Source: Simmondsia chinensis (taxonomy: Eukaryota > Streptophyta > Magnoliopsida > Caryophyllales > Simmondsiaceae). Taken from it: a stretch of 64,000 bases of DNA. The notes under the pieces are model-generated. The model was not told the DNA's origin. It did not search any database and saw only the letters and a list, made by a program, of their open reading frames with translations. This document shows, piece after piece, positions 8,124 to 20,344 of this stretch. Position numbers and translations under genes: made by a program. The first letter of the stretch is position 1. Each line of letters starts with the position of its first letter. The DNA is taken from contig JAGTTD010000015.1 in the NCBI GenBank assembly GCA_018398585.1, forward strand, positions 8,747,001 to 8,811,000. The letters run 5' to 3'.

Positions 8124-11100
8124 ATGGGCAATAAAAGGCCAAGAAATGCATTCGTTATCTATTGGTGAGGTTCATTTTTTCTTGTGTTATTCATTTCACT
8201 TATAAGATGAAACTAATGATTCATATTCTATTTTGTAGTGAAAAAAAAAAAGAAAAAAAGAAGATGGAGACCAATCAAACAAGAGGGACGGACGATAAAA
8301 ATGTAAAACCACAGCTATTTAGTACAGTTTCAAATAATGTGAAGTCTTTCACAGTTAATTGATTAAAGAACAAAAGACTTTGTCCAAAAAGGAGAAAGAA
8401 CCATACATTCTTGAGTCAAAGAAAGACTCATGATTGTACCGAAGTAAAAAAATTGAAGACTCGTCCAAGCTCAGGGTAATACATGTTGAAAAATCTGACT
8501 TGTTCTGTTATTATACGTTTGAAGCTAGCTACACTTATTGATATTCAGGTATATACACGTTGAGCACCGCAACGTGTAATTGAATTGATGAAGCAATTGT
8601 CGGAAGACAAGAGAATTGAGATCAAAACTTTGGGCTTGGGCGCTTTAATGCCCATAAAGTGCACAAAAATAGATATGGACATGTATTTAAGTGTAGCCGA
8701 CAATCTGACCTGATGTCGCAAATTTTGACCGCTTTAAATAAGAAAATTGTTTTGATCGAAAAAGATGTCGAGGTACTTTTAGGATTTAAAAACCAAGGTA
8801 TTGAGATTGACAATTGTGGAGATGAACCAAGGTTGAATAGCTTGTACAAAGAGTTTGCCGGTTGGGCATGCAGTCAAATGGAAGAAGCATTAGTCACACA
8901 CGGTAAGCTGATGACCGATTCAAAGTGTTGGTTGTTCTTTACGCATTGATTGAATTTATATGTCCAACCATGAGACTCAACCCAAAGAAGCCGTAATTCG
9001 ACCTCGCAATTGACACCAATAAGACATCGCGATTAAATTGGGTGAAAATTGTATATAAATAAATTATAGAGGGAGTTTTTGAATACAAAAGGAATAAGAA
9101 AAGATTGAATGGATGTATTTTTTTTTAATTCATGGTAAGCACGTTTCTTGGTTAATTGTTATTGTATACATAATATATGGTCTAATATCCCTCATTTTGT
9201 AAAATGTACTAGATTTTCTTTTGCGAATACTCAATGGATGGACGCGTTTCGATGCCCCCATCAATTCGGATGAATCCTCGTTGCCAATTTTGGACGATGC
9301 CAAAGTGAAGGCTAAGAGAGGGTACATTCTTCAAGAATATAAATCTTTCAGTGATGTCAAGGTTATACATGATAAAGTTTGGACGTGATTGTTTCTGTAA
9401 TAGTTTGTGACATATATGATGGGTTTTAACTTTGACTGCTTGGTGTTATACAGTTCGCGAAGGACCCAACAAAGGGAATAACCGGCCCCTCGTTGGAATT
9501 TGTACCTTCCTCTCCGTTCTATGTTGATTACAGTGACAAGATTGTGGAGGAGCATCGCGCTTCCATCAATTAGATCAGCGGTAATGAATCTTGCACATGC
9601 CGTTGCACGAAATGTAAGGAGCATATTGATGCAATGGTCGAGCAAATAAAGTAGCTTATTGACGAAATAAATGAGTTGAAAAAAAAAAAGCAACCGAGAA
9701 CAAGGATGCTTTCCAATTTGAATTTTCAAATAAACTTCGTTCTTCAACTCCGGAAAAAGATGTTAAATCCAAAAAATGTTCATTACTACCCAGTTCCCCC
9801 CATAGTATCGATGTACTAAAAGCTGAGAAAAATTTTGGGCTAAGCTAGGAGGCCTATTCCTCTAATACCCTTGCTTCAAGGACTGGAAATAAGGTGTGGA
9901 AACCAATGTCAGAGATGGAATTTAACCCAGATGAAATTCAACCACCTCGTGTGAGTAAATCACATGAGATGTCATTGAGGACGACATCTAAAAGGAAAAG
10001 GGCATGAGCGATATGTACACCTTATACAGTGGGCCGGAAAAGGCAGAGAAAGAACTCGGGTAAAGACTAAAAGATTGAAGAACAACCAGATGTAGTTGCA
10101 GTGGAAAGCAAGAGCACCAATACCATCCCACCGCCCAAGTGTATAGGACAAGATAGTAGGCTTTTCTCCTTAGCGCCAATAGATTCCATAATCCAGAGAC
10201 TCGGTCATTCCGAATGGCTCTTATGCCGATATGTATTCAACGGCAGGTTGGCTGCTTCGTAAGTAAATATATGTTTGAAGTTGTCTATTCAAATTCATAT
10301 CCAAATAGTCTCTTTAATGTTTAATATTATTTTGTAGGGAGATATTGGTGGTGATAGAGCATGATTGGTTTAGTCGTGCAGACTTCAAAACCTTATTACG
10401 GTGCAAGTGGCTAAGCGACTCTATAAGTGAACATTACTCACATTTTTATTCGTCATCTTATGTTGAATGACCTAATTGCCTACATTACCATGGGTCATCA
10501 ATTGCACTGTTTCGTATATGACCATTTCTTCCAAAGAGAACGTCTGGGATAGAGTCTTCTTGCCGACTTTCGTTTCGGAACATCACCATTTATTTATGTA
10601 TAAGAAATACTTAAATTATTATAATTGTGCTAACAACTTCGTACATGTGCCTTTTTATGCTCTCTCTTCAAACACTTTGGAGGACATGATGATGTTTTGT
10701 TCCAGCTACCACAGGATGCATTTACCATCGAATATGTATATGGTTAATAAGGTAATTTGTAGTGATATTTATGATGATCTCACTTGGATAAAATTGTTCA
10801 TCGAGGGTAACACACATTGGTTCCTGTGTGTGCTTGACTTCAGTCAGAAGATATCCTATTTATTGGATTCTCTTCCAATTGATGGAGCAAATAAGCAGCT
10901 GGTGGATTTTGTTAAGAGAATTGTAAGCATCATTGGCTTCACCACATGTTTGATACAAATATCATGGAATTATAATTGTTCCACATGTAATGAGACTACC
11001 CTTTTTATTGCAGTTGCAATGTTGTTCTGAATATTTCCAAAAAACCAGTGGGATGAAAATGTGTTCTGAACTACATTCTTATCCAATTCAAGTTTCGACA

Positions 11101-11494
11101 GTTCCTAACCAAAGAAATGGGTATATCACTTATTCTTGAATTGTTCAGATCTTTTCTGTTGAAGGTGTAATAATTTGCACTGTGTGATTGTATTACGTAG
11201 CTATGATTGCGGATTTTTTTTAATAAAGTGGCTGCAAGCGATTGAATGGGACAAAATCGAGCCATTTGATCAGATGTCAACTGCGGCAAATGTTTCGTGT
11301 TGTTGCTCATGGTCGTGATTCATGTTCCCTCTTCAAGGTTTTCCTTGTATATTTATACTTGTAATTAAATCATGTATTTTTTTCTTCATTGGATGTAGGA
11401 ATGGGATAACAAGAGATTGAAGCTGCTGATAGAATTAGTGAATAATCCGCTCAATAGCATAATACAAGAAGTTAAAGACAAAGCGGGCTGCTAG
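8124..11494 (+). pseudogene. plant-transposon N-terminal domain + Ulp1-type (C48) cysteine protease gene
   Basis: This is a multi-exon gene of the type carried by Ulp1-bearing MULEs. A first exon starts at ATG 8124 (MGNKRPRNAF). At 8558-8690 the frame reads APQRVIELMKQLSEDKRIEI, then TLGLGALMPIKCTKIDM, a module typical of these proteins; it continues in another frame at 8695-8840 (LNKKIVLIEKDVEVLLGFKN). At 9240-9360 and 9450-9660 come spacer and coiled-coil-like stretches. At 10476-11030 is the protease: THWFLCVLDF supplies the His, YLLDSLPIDG the Asp. The last exon (RLKLLIELVNNPLNSIIQEV) ends at TAG 11492-11494. The usual Q...DCG catalytic stretch is not visible in the open frame. There are several stops and frameshifts. 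The predicted role is SUMO-type deconjugation or transposon accessory function. Confidence 0.65.
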
Positions 11495-11789
11495 TATTCA
11501 AACACAGTGATGTTGTACTCCTTTTTTTTTTTTTTTGTCGACTTCTTGTACTCAATGGCCCCTTCCTGTATTGAACGAAACATAAGTGTAATAAAAAGTA
11601 AGTATTGATGTTGTACAGATGAAACCAATAAGTATGGATGAATTTTTTATTTCCAGATCGTATTAGTATAATTGTTGATGGGAACAATTCAAAATTATGT
11701 ATGTTGTTTATGATGATTGAGAACTCTATTGTCAAAAAGAAGGGATAGGTCAAAAGTAGTACTAAGGTAACCATAATTTTTTGTAAGAC

Positions 11790-12680
11790 TGATGTACTCA
11801 AAATCACCATTTACTCAACATCACCATCGAAATACCCAAAATCACCACCCAAGTACTCACTAATGTACTCAAAATCACCATGTACTCAACATCACCACCC
11901 AAGTACTAGAAATCACCACCTAAGTACTTAACAACACTATTAATGTACTTAAAATCATCATGTACTCAACATTACCACCCAAGTACTCAAAATCACCACC
12001 CAAGCACCCTCTAATGTACTCAAAATCACCATGTACTCAACATCACCACCCAAAGACTCAAAATCACCACCCAAGTACCCAAAACACCACTAATGTACTC
12101 AAAGTGACCTTTCATGGGCTCAAATTAAGCAATTCATCAAAATTATCTTTGTGTTGACACAAAGAGTCCGTGTGTCGACACACAAAATCCAGTGAGCACA
12201 AAGAGTGCTTGTTTGTCGACACACGTACTCTGTGTGTCGACACCCATATCATATACTCAGAATCACCATGAAAGTACCCAAAATCACCACCCAAGTACTC
12301 AACATCACCATAATGTACTCAAACTTAGCAATTCATCAAAATTATCTGTGTGTTGACACACAGAGTCCGCGTGTCGACACACAGAGTCCACGTGTCGACA
12401 CATAGATTCTAATGAGCACAAAGAGTGCTTGTGTGTCGACACATATGCTCTGTGCATTGACACACACATTATGTACTCAAAATCACTACCAATGTTTCGA
12501 AAATCACCACCCAAGTTCTAAGGTTTACAATAAAGTATTCACTTTCAGCTATTCATCAAAATCACCTGTGTGTCGACAAACAGTGTTTGCATGTCGACAT
12601 GTAGAATCCAGTAACCGAAAGAAGTTCTTGTGTGTTGACACACAAAATATGTGCGTGTTGACAAATGATTCCTCTTTTAA
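11790..12680 (+). repeat. plus-oriented TACTCAAAATCACC array with about 200-220 bp higher-order repeats
   Basis: Runs of TACTCAAAATCACCACCCAAG units occur with little orientation change. From about 12129 a higher-order unit repeats three times (landmark gcaattcatcaaaattatc at 12129, 12328 and, diverged, 12548; spacing 199 and 220 bp). Each unit carries several TGTGTCGACACA palindromes and an agtgagcacaaagagtgctt block. It lies at the 3' side of the Ulp1 gene and just upstream of the next gene module. Confidence 0.8.
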
Positions 12681-13116
12681 AGTCAAAACCCTAAACTTCC
12701 TTCCTCATTTCTTTCGCTCTGTCTTTCTGTCGTGAACCCTAGCTTCATCTTTAACTCAAGATCTTACCAAAGTCATCAATTTCTCTCAAATTTCTTTCAA
12801 ATTTTTATTACAAATCAGGTTTCTATATATATTTTAATATCAAATCCTTTAGATTTTGGTCAGACTTTCATCTGTTTAGCAAATACCAACTGAGAAATAA
12901 AACCACGATTTTGTACTCTTAAATTTGCTTGCTTTTCTTTAATTTTCTTGCTAGTCTAAGTAATAAACCATCTATTTGTTATAAAATTTTTTTATCCCTA
13001 ATAGTTTTTTGTCAAATCTCTAAGTTTCACCTTATACCACTAAACCCTAACCCCACCACAAAATTTCTCTCTAATTTTGTTAATATTATTATTATTTTTT
13101 TGGTAAACAGAAGTCA

Positions 13117-15397
13117 TGGGTCTCATAAAGAGGTTCAAAAGAAGAGATCAAGAAACAATGAAGGCAATTGTACTTCCCGAGGTCCTACTTTGGTAATTTC
13201 TTCTAACCCCTTCCTCACGGAGGAAGTGTTATTCGGTAGGTTCATAGATTAGGAGTGGGTTAGGATAAACAACTTGGGGCAATTATTTACTTCGTTTCAA
13301 AGTGTAGGTTGGCTTGAAGTTTGTTGTATAAAGGAACCAGTATTCCTGAATTCGGTATGTGAATTTTATTTTAACCTTAAAATTTTTGGAAATGATCCTC
13401 TTAAATTGTCCTCAAAAGTGTCAGGACAATCAATAAAAATTAATATATCATATATCAATGAATTGCTTGGTTTTATTTGTGATAGCATGATTTCATATTT
13501 CCCTAAAAACTGCACCAATTCTCACTCAATAAATCTCACTGCCACTCCTTGATTCAACAATTTTGAGGTAAAATACCACTTTCTAACCCAAAGAAGCCAA
13601 ACTCCAATGATCTAGGGTTAGTTCTGAAATTAGCACATAAATTGATTTATATGAACATCACTCCTAGATCGGATGGCTTTGACTCGGTCTCTAACTTGTA
13701 TTTATTTCTTTTGTCTCCCTCCTTAATGGCCAAATATTAATCTTGGGGATTTAGTCTTAAAATTCATGTTTCATATCCATACTCGGAAGACTAATCCCCC
13801 TTATGGCATGCTTCTTTCCTGTATGTTCCAACGCACGTTAAATAGATCATATTTTTCAAACCCTATTCCATACGAAGATGACTCAATTGAGACATCTTTG
13901 AAAAAGATGGGGTTTGAACTTAGAAATGATGTATGGGTAAGGAAACAAAGAGGAGGTAGGAGAGCAATAGAAATAGAGGAGGATAAAGATGAGGAAGAGG
14001 AATGGAAGGGGAGACAGACGCTTTCCCCATTACAGTTGGGGTAAATCAAGGATTAGCCTTGAGCCCCTTTCTGTTCATTCTGACTATGGATGAGCTCACT
14101 TGGTGCATCCAAGGAGACGTGCCTTGGTGCATGCTTTTCGCAGACGATATAGTCTTGGTCAGAGAGTCGAGGGAGGAGGTGAATGAGAAGTTAGAACTTT
14201 AGAGATTGGCCTTAGAATCGAAAGTTTTAAGACTTAGTAGATCTAAAATCGAGTATATGGAAATCAAGTTCTATTTATCTACCATGCCAAGTACAACATA
14301 TGTCAAGATTGGATTAGAGTGCATACCGCAAAAAGTGTGTGTTAAATACTTGGGCTCCATGGTGCAACAAGACAGCGAAGTGGACGCAGATGTTAACAAC
14401 AGAATTAAAGTGGGTTGGCATAAACGGAGGATGGCCTAGGTGGTACTATGTAATAGGAAGTTCCCGCTTAAGTTAAAGGGGAAATATTATAAGATAGTAA
14501 TGAGACCGGCTATGTCTTATGGGGCAGAGTGCTGCCGATTAAGCACCATCACAAGCAGAAGATGAAGGTAGCAGAAATGAGGATGTTGAGATAGATGTGC
14601 GGGCACACAAAGAAGGATATAATCAGGAATGAAGTCATAAGAAATAAATTAGGTGTGGCCCCAATCGAGGATAAGCTAAAGGAGCAACATTTGAGGTGGT
14701 TTGGATATGTTAGGAGAAGACCGAGCACTGCACCTGTCAAGAGATGCGAACAACTCCATATTACAGAAGGGAAGAGACGAAGAAGCTGACCAAAGAAGAG
14801 TTGGATGGAAGCAATTCGACAGGACCTCACCTGTCTCAACCTTAGTGAAGAAATGGCCTTAGATAGAGCTCAGTGGAGGATTAGTATAAGTGTAACACAT
14901 ATAGCGAAGTAGGATCGAAGAGCACTTCTAACTTAGTACTAGCACCACCAGGCTTCTTACATGCCTGTCCGTGTTTCGCATTTTTGCCTTACTTCTTACT
15001 GCTTACACCATTTATTTTCTTACATGTTGTCGGTAGGTAGGCTCTCTTCCATAGTTGCTTGCTTGCTTTTGCATTTTGCGCTTGCTTAGATGCTTCCATG
15101 CTTGTCATGCTTTCTCATGCCCTTCTTACTTTTCTGGTTGGGGGTCCTCGGAAATAGCCTCTCATTAGGGTATCCCCCTGATGGATTAAGGTTGCGTACA
15201 TCCTACCCCTCCCAGACCCCGCTCACGCGGAAGCCCTTATTGCACTGGACCTGTTGTTGTTGTCGTCGTTGTCGTCGTCGTCGTCGTTGTTGTTATTTTC
15301 GAGAAGAGGAAGAGGAAAATTTTGCAGGAGGGGATGGGGTTAATGAAGACGAAGCAGAACAAGGATCCCGGAAAAGAAGGACCGTCAGCGAATGAAT
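13117..15397 (+). pseudogene. putative plant transposon protein gene, split by an RTE LINE
   Basis: A leader-like stretch with aaaccctaaac and an intron-like poly-pyrimidine tract before 13105 precede a frame beginning HGSHKEVQKKRSRN. It contains GQLFTSFQSVGWLEV, IKEPVFLNSVCEFYFNL, INISYINELLGF, a second block HKLIYMNITPRSDG (another frame, about 13630-13680), and PYGMLLSCMFQ with LKKMGFELRNDVWVRK (13795-13945). This matches the layout of the 'putative plant transposon protein' domain family. The acidic C-terminal stretch ([11 protein letters not shown]) is interrupted at 14002 and resumes in frame after 15317 (NFAGGDGVNEDEAEQ), ending near 15397. At least one in-frame stop (13249) and frameshifts make it a pseudogene. 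It is bracketed by inverted arrays. Confidence 0.6.
14003..15305 (+). mobile_element. 5'-truncated RTE-type LINE with 12-bp target duplication
   Basis: The element is a 1.3-kb 3' part of an RTE-clade LINE. It encodes the end of the reverse transcriptase: [15 protein letters not shown], then [12 protein letters not shown] with the catalytic FADD, LRLSRSKIEYME, and the C-terminal VAPIEDKLKEQHLRWFGYVR typical of plant RTE proteins. There is a stop after NEKLEL (14202), and frameshifts near 14430-14540. The 3' untranslated part (about 15085-15250) ends in a (TTG/TCG)n tail. The direct repeat gaggaagaggaa flanks it exactly at 13991-14002 and 15306-15317. Confidence 0.85.
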
Positions 15398-15685
15398 TTA
15401 GTGTTTAGAAGAACAAAGGACTTCTCATATCTCAAATTTTGAAGAGTTCTGCACTGAAACACGCTCAAATTTTGAAGAGTTTTGCATTGAAACATGCTCC
15501 ATACTTCAAAAGATTTGGACTTCCTCTCTTGTAGACAAAGGCCTTCAACACCTTAGACTTATTTTGTTTTTTGTATTTGTAGCAACACGTTTATTTTGTT
15601 GTACATAATTTTATTTGAATGAAATGTAAATCCAAATTCTAAATGTGTATCATCATTTGTTGTACCGTATACTAACCCCTATCTT
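15398..15685. other. 3' part and trailer of the split transposon gene
   Basis: A short internal duplication (tcaaattttgaagagtt at about 15435 and 15467) lies in a stretch that could encode the end of the preceding protein in another frame (ISNFEEFCTET). No separate gene is seen. Confidence 0.35.
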
Positions 15686-15990
15686 GTGGTTTTTTCTAAT
15701 GATAGGGGGGGGGGGGGGGGGAATTAACTGTATTAGGTGTGTAGTGATCCATGCATAATGGTATTTGATTAACAAATGTGAAAATTTCTCGTGTGGTTTT
15801 TTCTGATGACAAAGGGGAGAGAAATTAATTGTATCAGATGCGTAGTGATCCACACGTAATGGTGTTTGATTGACAGATGTGAAAATTTCTCTTGTGGTTT
15901 TTTCTAATGACAAGGGGAGAGAAATTAATTGTATCAAGTGTATAGTGATCCATGCGTAATGGGATTGGATTGGCAAATGTGAAAATTTCT
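15686..15990 (+). repeat. tandem repeat, three copies of about 104 bp
   Basis: The landmark gtggttttttctaatga recurs at 15686, 15793 and 15894, each followed by a purine run, gaaattaattgtatca, gtagtgatcca and ttgacaaatgtgaaaatttc. The first copy contains a run of 17 G (15705-15721) where the others have only four, so one unit has undergone homopolymer expansion. Confidence 0.8.
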
Positions 15991-16061
15991 CTTTTAATTT
16001 TAACATATTCAATGTATAATTCCACGGGAAATTTATGTTTGATTGACAAATGCATAATGAT

Positions 16062-17230
16062 GTGTAGAAAACAAGATTAAGGGGAAACAAGGCAAGTGGT
16101 TCGACACACAGAACCATGAAGTTGGATACATTGGTTTTTATTTTGTGTACATGGGTGGTGATTTTCAGTACATGAGTAGTGATTTTGAGTATATAAGTAG
16201 TGATCATGGGTACAGTGGTTGTGATATTGAGTATGTAGATTATGTGTTGACAACTAAGCTTATGTGTTGACACACACTATACAAAAAGCAAGATTAAGGG
16301 GAAACAGGGCATGTGTGTTGACACAGAATCTGCAGGTCGACACATAGAACAATGAAGTTGGGTACATTGGTTGTTATTTTGCGTACATGGGTGGTGATTT
16401 TCAGTACATGAGTAATGATTTTGAGTACATAAGCAGTGATCATGAGTACAATAATTGTGATATTGAGTACGTAGATTATGTGTCGACGCACGAAGTTTGT
16501 GTACCGACCCACATCATACAAAAAGCAAGATTAAGGGGAAAAAGGGGCATGTGTGTTAACACACAGAACATTGAAGTTGGGTACATTGGTTATTATTTTG
16601 TGCATATGGGTGCTGATTTTTTGTACATGAGTAGTAATTTTGAGTACATAAGTAGTGATCATGGGTATAGTGATTGTGATATTGAGTGCGTAGATTCTTT
16701 GTCGACACATGAAGTTTATGTGTTGACACACACCACACAAAAAGCAAAATTAAGGGGAAATACGGCATATGCGTTGAAACACAGAATCTGTGTGTCGACA
16801 CACAGAACGACGAAGTTGGGTACATTGGTTGTTATTTTGAATACATGGTTGATGATTTTCAACACATGCGTGGTGATTTTGAGTACATAAGTAGTGATCA
16901 TGAGTACAGTAATTGTGATATTGAGTATTTAGATTGTGTGTCAACACACGAAGTTTATGTGTCGACACACATCATACAGAAAGCAAGATTAAAGGGAAAA
17001 GATCACGTGTGTTGACACACCGAACGATGAAGTTGGGAACATTGGTTGTTATTTTGTATACAAGGGTGGTGATTTTCAGCACATGAGTAGTGATTTTGAG
17101 TACATAAATAGTGATCACGAGTAACGTGGTTGTGATATTGAGTACGTAGATTGTGTGTCAATACATGAAGTTTATGTGTCGACACACAAAATCTGTGTGT
17201 TGACACATAGAACAATGATGTTAGGTATAT
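16062..17230 (-). repeat. five tandem copies of a 219-240 bp unit with TGTGTCGACACA palindromes
   Basis: Unit starts are marked by acaaaaagcaagattaaggg at about 16062, 16281, 16518, 16737 and 16977. Each unit holds palindromes of the TGTGTCGACACA type, a gaagttgggtacattggttg block, and four or five GTGATTTTGAGTAC units in the orientation opposite to the array at 11790-12680. It therefore forms a long imperfect inverted repeat with that array around the plant-transposon gene, and is also the left flank of the FAR1-type transposase. Confidence 0.85.
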
Positions 17231-17898
17231 TCGTGATTGTTGAAATTTAATAGTATGCATTAAGTATACCCATCTAACATTTAATAATTTAAAAGAAAAA
17301 TTGAAATGTCGATGACATACACTCAAATCTCCTTTTTTTTTTTTTTTTTTTTTGTTTTCTCTCAAACTCCAAAACTTATTCCTTCACAATACAAGTGGTT
17401 ATGTGGTGATTTTGAGTATATTTAAGAATAAAATATTGGTTGGTAAGTCATCTTGTGCTCCATTTTCTAAATTGTATTAGATATTTTTTCAAATAAGTAA
17501 ATTTAATCATGTTCATTAGACCTTTAAATTGAGAGTGTAATTGTTTTTGAATAATAGGTTAGTATTATTATATAAAAAAAATGGGTGATGATTTTGAGTG
17601 AGTGAGTGCAATTTTGAGTGCATGGTTGGTGATTATGAGTATATTATCAGAGATCCTAAGTACATGAATATTGATTTTTAGTATATGGATTTGAGTACAA
17701 TAATATTATATATTTTGTCAACATACAAGTGATTTTGAGTAAATATAAATATGGATTTTGGGTACATGGGCTAGTAATATTACATAAAAAATACTTATGT
17801 TTTTGAGCGAATTCTTTTTGGGTTCTGTTTTTATCTGTTCTGTGTGTATATGTTATTCAAGTAACTAATTTCGGATTCAAATATTATGATTACAGATT
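17231..17898. other. leader region of the FAR1-type transposase with dispersed repeat units
   Basis: A poly-T run lies at 17334-17353, followed by scattered GTGATTTTGAGT units (17407, 17585-17640, 17730-17770) and AT-rich sequence. A candidate splice acceptor (attacag) lies at 17890-17896, just before the ATG at 17899. No other gene is visible. Confidence 0.4.
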
Positions 17899-20265
17899 AT
17901 GGATGACATACACATTAGTGATGTAAAGGTGGAGTCGCAAGCTAATTATGATGGTTTTGATGTTCGTAGCAATGAATTTGATGATGTGTGTGGTACCTCT
18001 TCTTAGCAAAGTCAGTTGTCTTTGGAAAATCCTGAAATGAATTAGAAGATAATAATATTATGTTGCTAGTATTTTCATCTCTAGACAAGGCAAAACAATT
18101 TCATAACGACTATGCTAAAGTATTAGGGTTCAGTGTCCGTAGGGGCGACATAAAAAAGGATAGAAAGACGGATCTTCCCATATACAGCGCATTGTTGTGC
18201 TCTAGAGAAGGCCAGAGGTCAAATCCACACACACTTCAATCAGAACGAATAAGGCAAGAGAAGCCGCTCATTTGGTGTTCCTGTCAGGCTAGAATAAAGT
18301 TTAAGTATGATGAGAAAAGGAGCGTATGGTGTGTGAAAGAGTTCATATTGAGCCGCAACCATCCACTTGTTCATGCCGTACATGTGTTGTACTTGTGCTC
18401 ACATAGAGGCCCGGATGAAGCAAATAAGGCCCAAATCATGTCAATGTATAAATTAGTGGTACAACAATCGCAAATTCATCACACAATGGTGCAACAATAA
18501 GGGGGACTGAAAACATCGGACATACGAAGAAGGATATGTACAATTTTAACACCAAAAAGCACAGGGATGCAATACAAGGGGGTGACATGGAAGGCATACT
18601 GGATTATCTATTTGGAAGGAGAACAACAGATCCGTTAATGTTCGTAAAGTACGATGTTGATGAGGATGCTCATCTACAAAATACATTCTGGGTGGATTTG
18701 TAGTCGCGGATAGACTACCGTCACTTCGGTGACACTATGGCCTTCGACACCACGCACAAGGTCAACACTTATGGGATGCGGTTCATGATTATAGTTGGGG
18801 TGAACAACCATTGACAAGGATTGTGTTCGGATCCCATTGCTCCGTGATGAGACCACAGAGGCATACGTCTGGGTTTTGAAAACTTTACTAGAGCCAATGG
18901 ATGGAAAAAAAACCATTAACTATCATCACGGACAGAGAAAAGAGTATGGGAAATGCAACATCTAGAGTCCTCCCTATGACTGTGCATCGATTGTGTTTGT
19001 GGCACCTAAAAAAAATGCAAGCTCATGTAGGTCAATATTTTGCAAAGGAATTTGTACAGTGCTCAATTCTGCATCGTATATTTGAAGAGTTTGTGCATGT
19101 GTTGAAAACATTAGTAGAGCAATTGGAGCTAACCGGAAACAAATGAGATCAATCACTATTTGAGAAAAGATTTCACTGGGTAGATGCATATTTGGAGGGT
19201 CGCTTCTTTGTTGGCATTAGAAGCACACGACAATGTGAAAGTACAAATTCAACATTGAAACAGCACATGCAACACCGGCTAAAGTTGTTTGAGTTTGTTC
19301 AGTATTTTGATCACTGGCTTCTAGAGAATATGGAAAAGAGGCCAAAGCCGACTTTGGTACTCTACATTTCAAGCCAATTATTAGAGGTTCATTGATCAGC
19401 ATTGAATCTCATGCCAGTTAAGTGTACACATAAGCGACCTTCAAGCTATTTCAAGAAGAGCAGTCATACGAGTCACTTTTTATTTTGAGAGATGCCACAC
19501 ATGTTGGGAAATACATGGCATACACTTTACGACAATATTCAAAAAGCAATTCTACATGGGCAGATTTACACTATCCATCCACATAGGTAATGAACTGCAT
19601 TTGCAAGAAGCTAGAGTCAGTCAGTTTTTCATGTTGACACATGATTGCTATGATGAAATATGTAGACATGGAATCCATACCTCTTGGTAGTTTGTACACC
19701 GACGGACAATACATGAAAAGCCTTTCGATTGCAGCGATTTTGGAGTATCAGTGCGCACTGAAATGCAGCGTCTGATGAGATACAGTGCGTTGAACACCAG
19801 TTGCAACCAACTATTTTTCCTTGCAACAAACTGACGATGCATTCAAGGAAACAAAAAAAAAATGTATAGAACAATTAACTGCTTATATGAGGAAGACTGT
19901 TGACCTACATAATAATTAAATCGATCGAGCTACCTTTGGGGTTGTTGAACCCCCAATAGCTTCATTACAAGGGCAAAAAGACTGACAAAGACAAAGATCT
20001 ACAAGCGATGCAAAGGGGAAGGCCATATTAAGTGCAAGTGTACACAACGCGCACACCATGCAGCATCAAGTGAACAGGCCACATACCTGGGTGGAAGCTC
20101 CAGCACATATGACTACAATCGATCATCCTCAATCAATGCTAGATATTTCCCAGAAGTTAGTGGTGATCTAATCGGTTACCATAGTACAATTGTTCAACAA
20201 CCACTGTTGCACTTTAGGATGCAACACCTTTCAACCCAGTACAATGTGGTATGTTTCGAATCATA
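17899..20265 (+). pseudogene. FAR1/FHY3-type Mutator-like transposase
   Basis: It starts at ATG 17899 (MDDIHISDVKVESQ), with a stop at 18004. The FAR1 zinc-finger-like DNA-binding domain follows (18075-18370: LDKAKQFHNDYAKVLGFSVR, WCSCQARIKFKYDEK). Then comes the MULE transposase domain: RIDYRHFGDTMAFDTTHKVN (18705-18765), LTIITDREKSMGNA (18905-18955, second Asp), HRLCLWHLKKMQAHVGQ, and the ESTNSTLKQHM block (about 19230-19270, catalytic Glu region). A SWIM finger (CICKKLESV...C.HMIAMMKYV) is at 19590-19670, and a CCHC-like knuckle (CKGEGHIKCKC) is near 20012-20045. This is the full family order and about the usual length. Frameshifts and stops are spread throughout, so it is not translatable as it stands. 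The product would cut and rejoin the element ends. Confidence 0.8.
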
Positions 20266-20344
20266 GCAGCAACTACATATTTTGTTTTCTAACCAATAAA
20301 AATATCATAATGTTGTGTATTTAACCAAATGTTGTACCAATAAT

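Noticed and set aside
16062..17230. Regular repeats that might suggest a CRISPR array
   Set aside because: Units are 219-240 bp with no unique spacers, in a plant nuclear context next to a MULE transposase.
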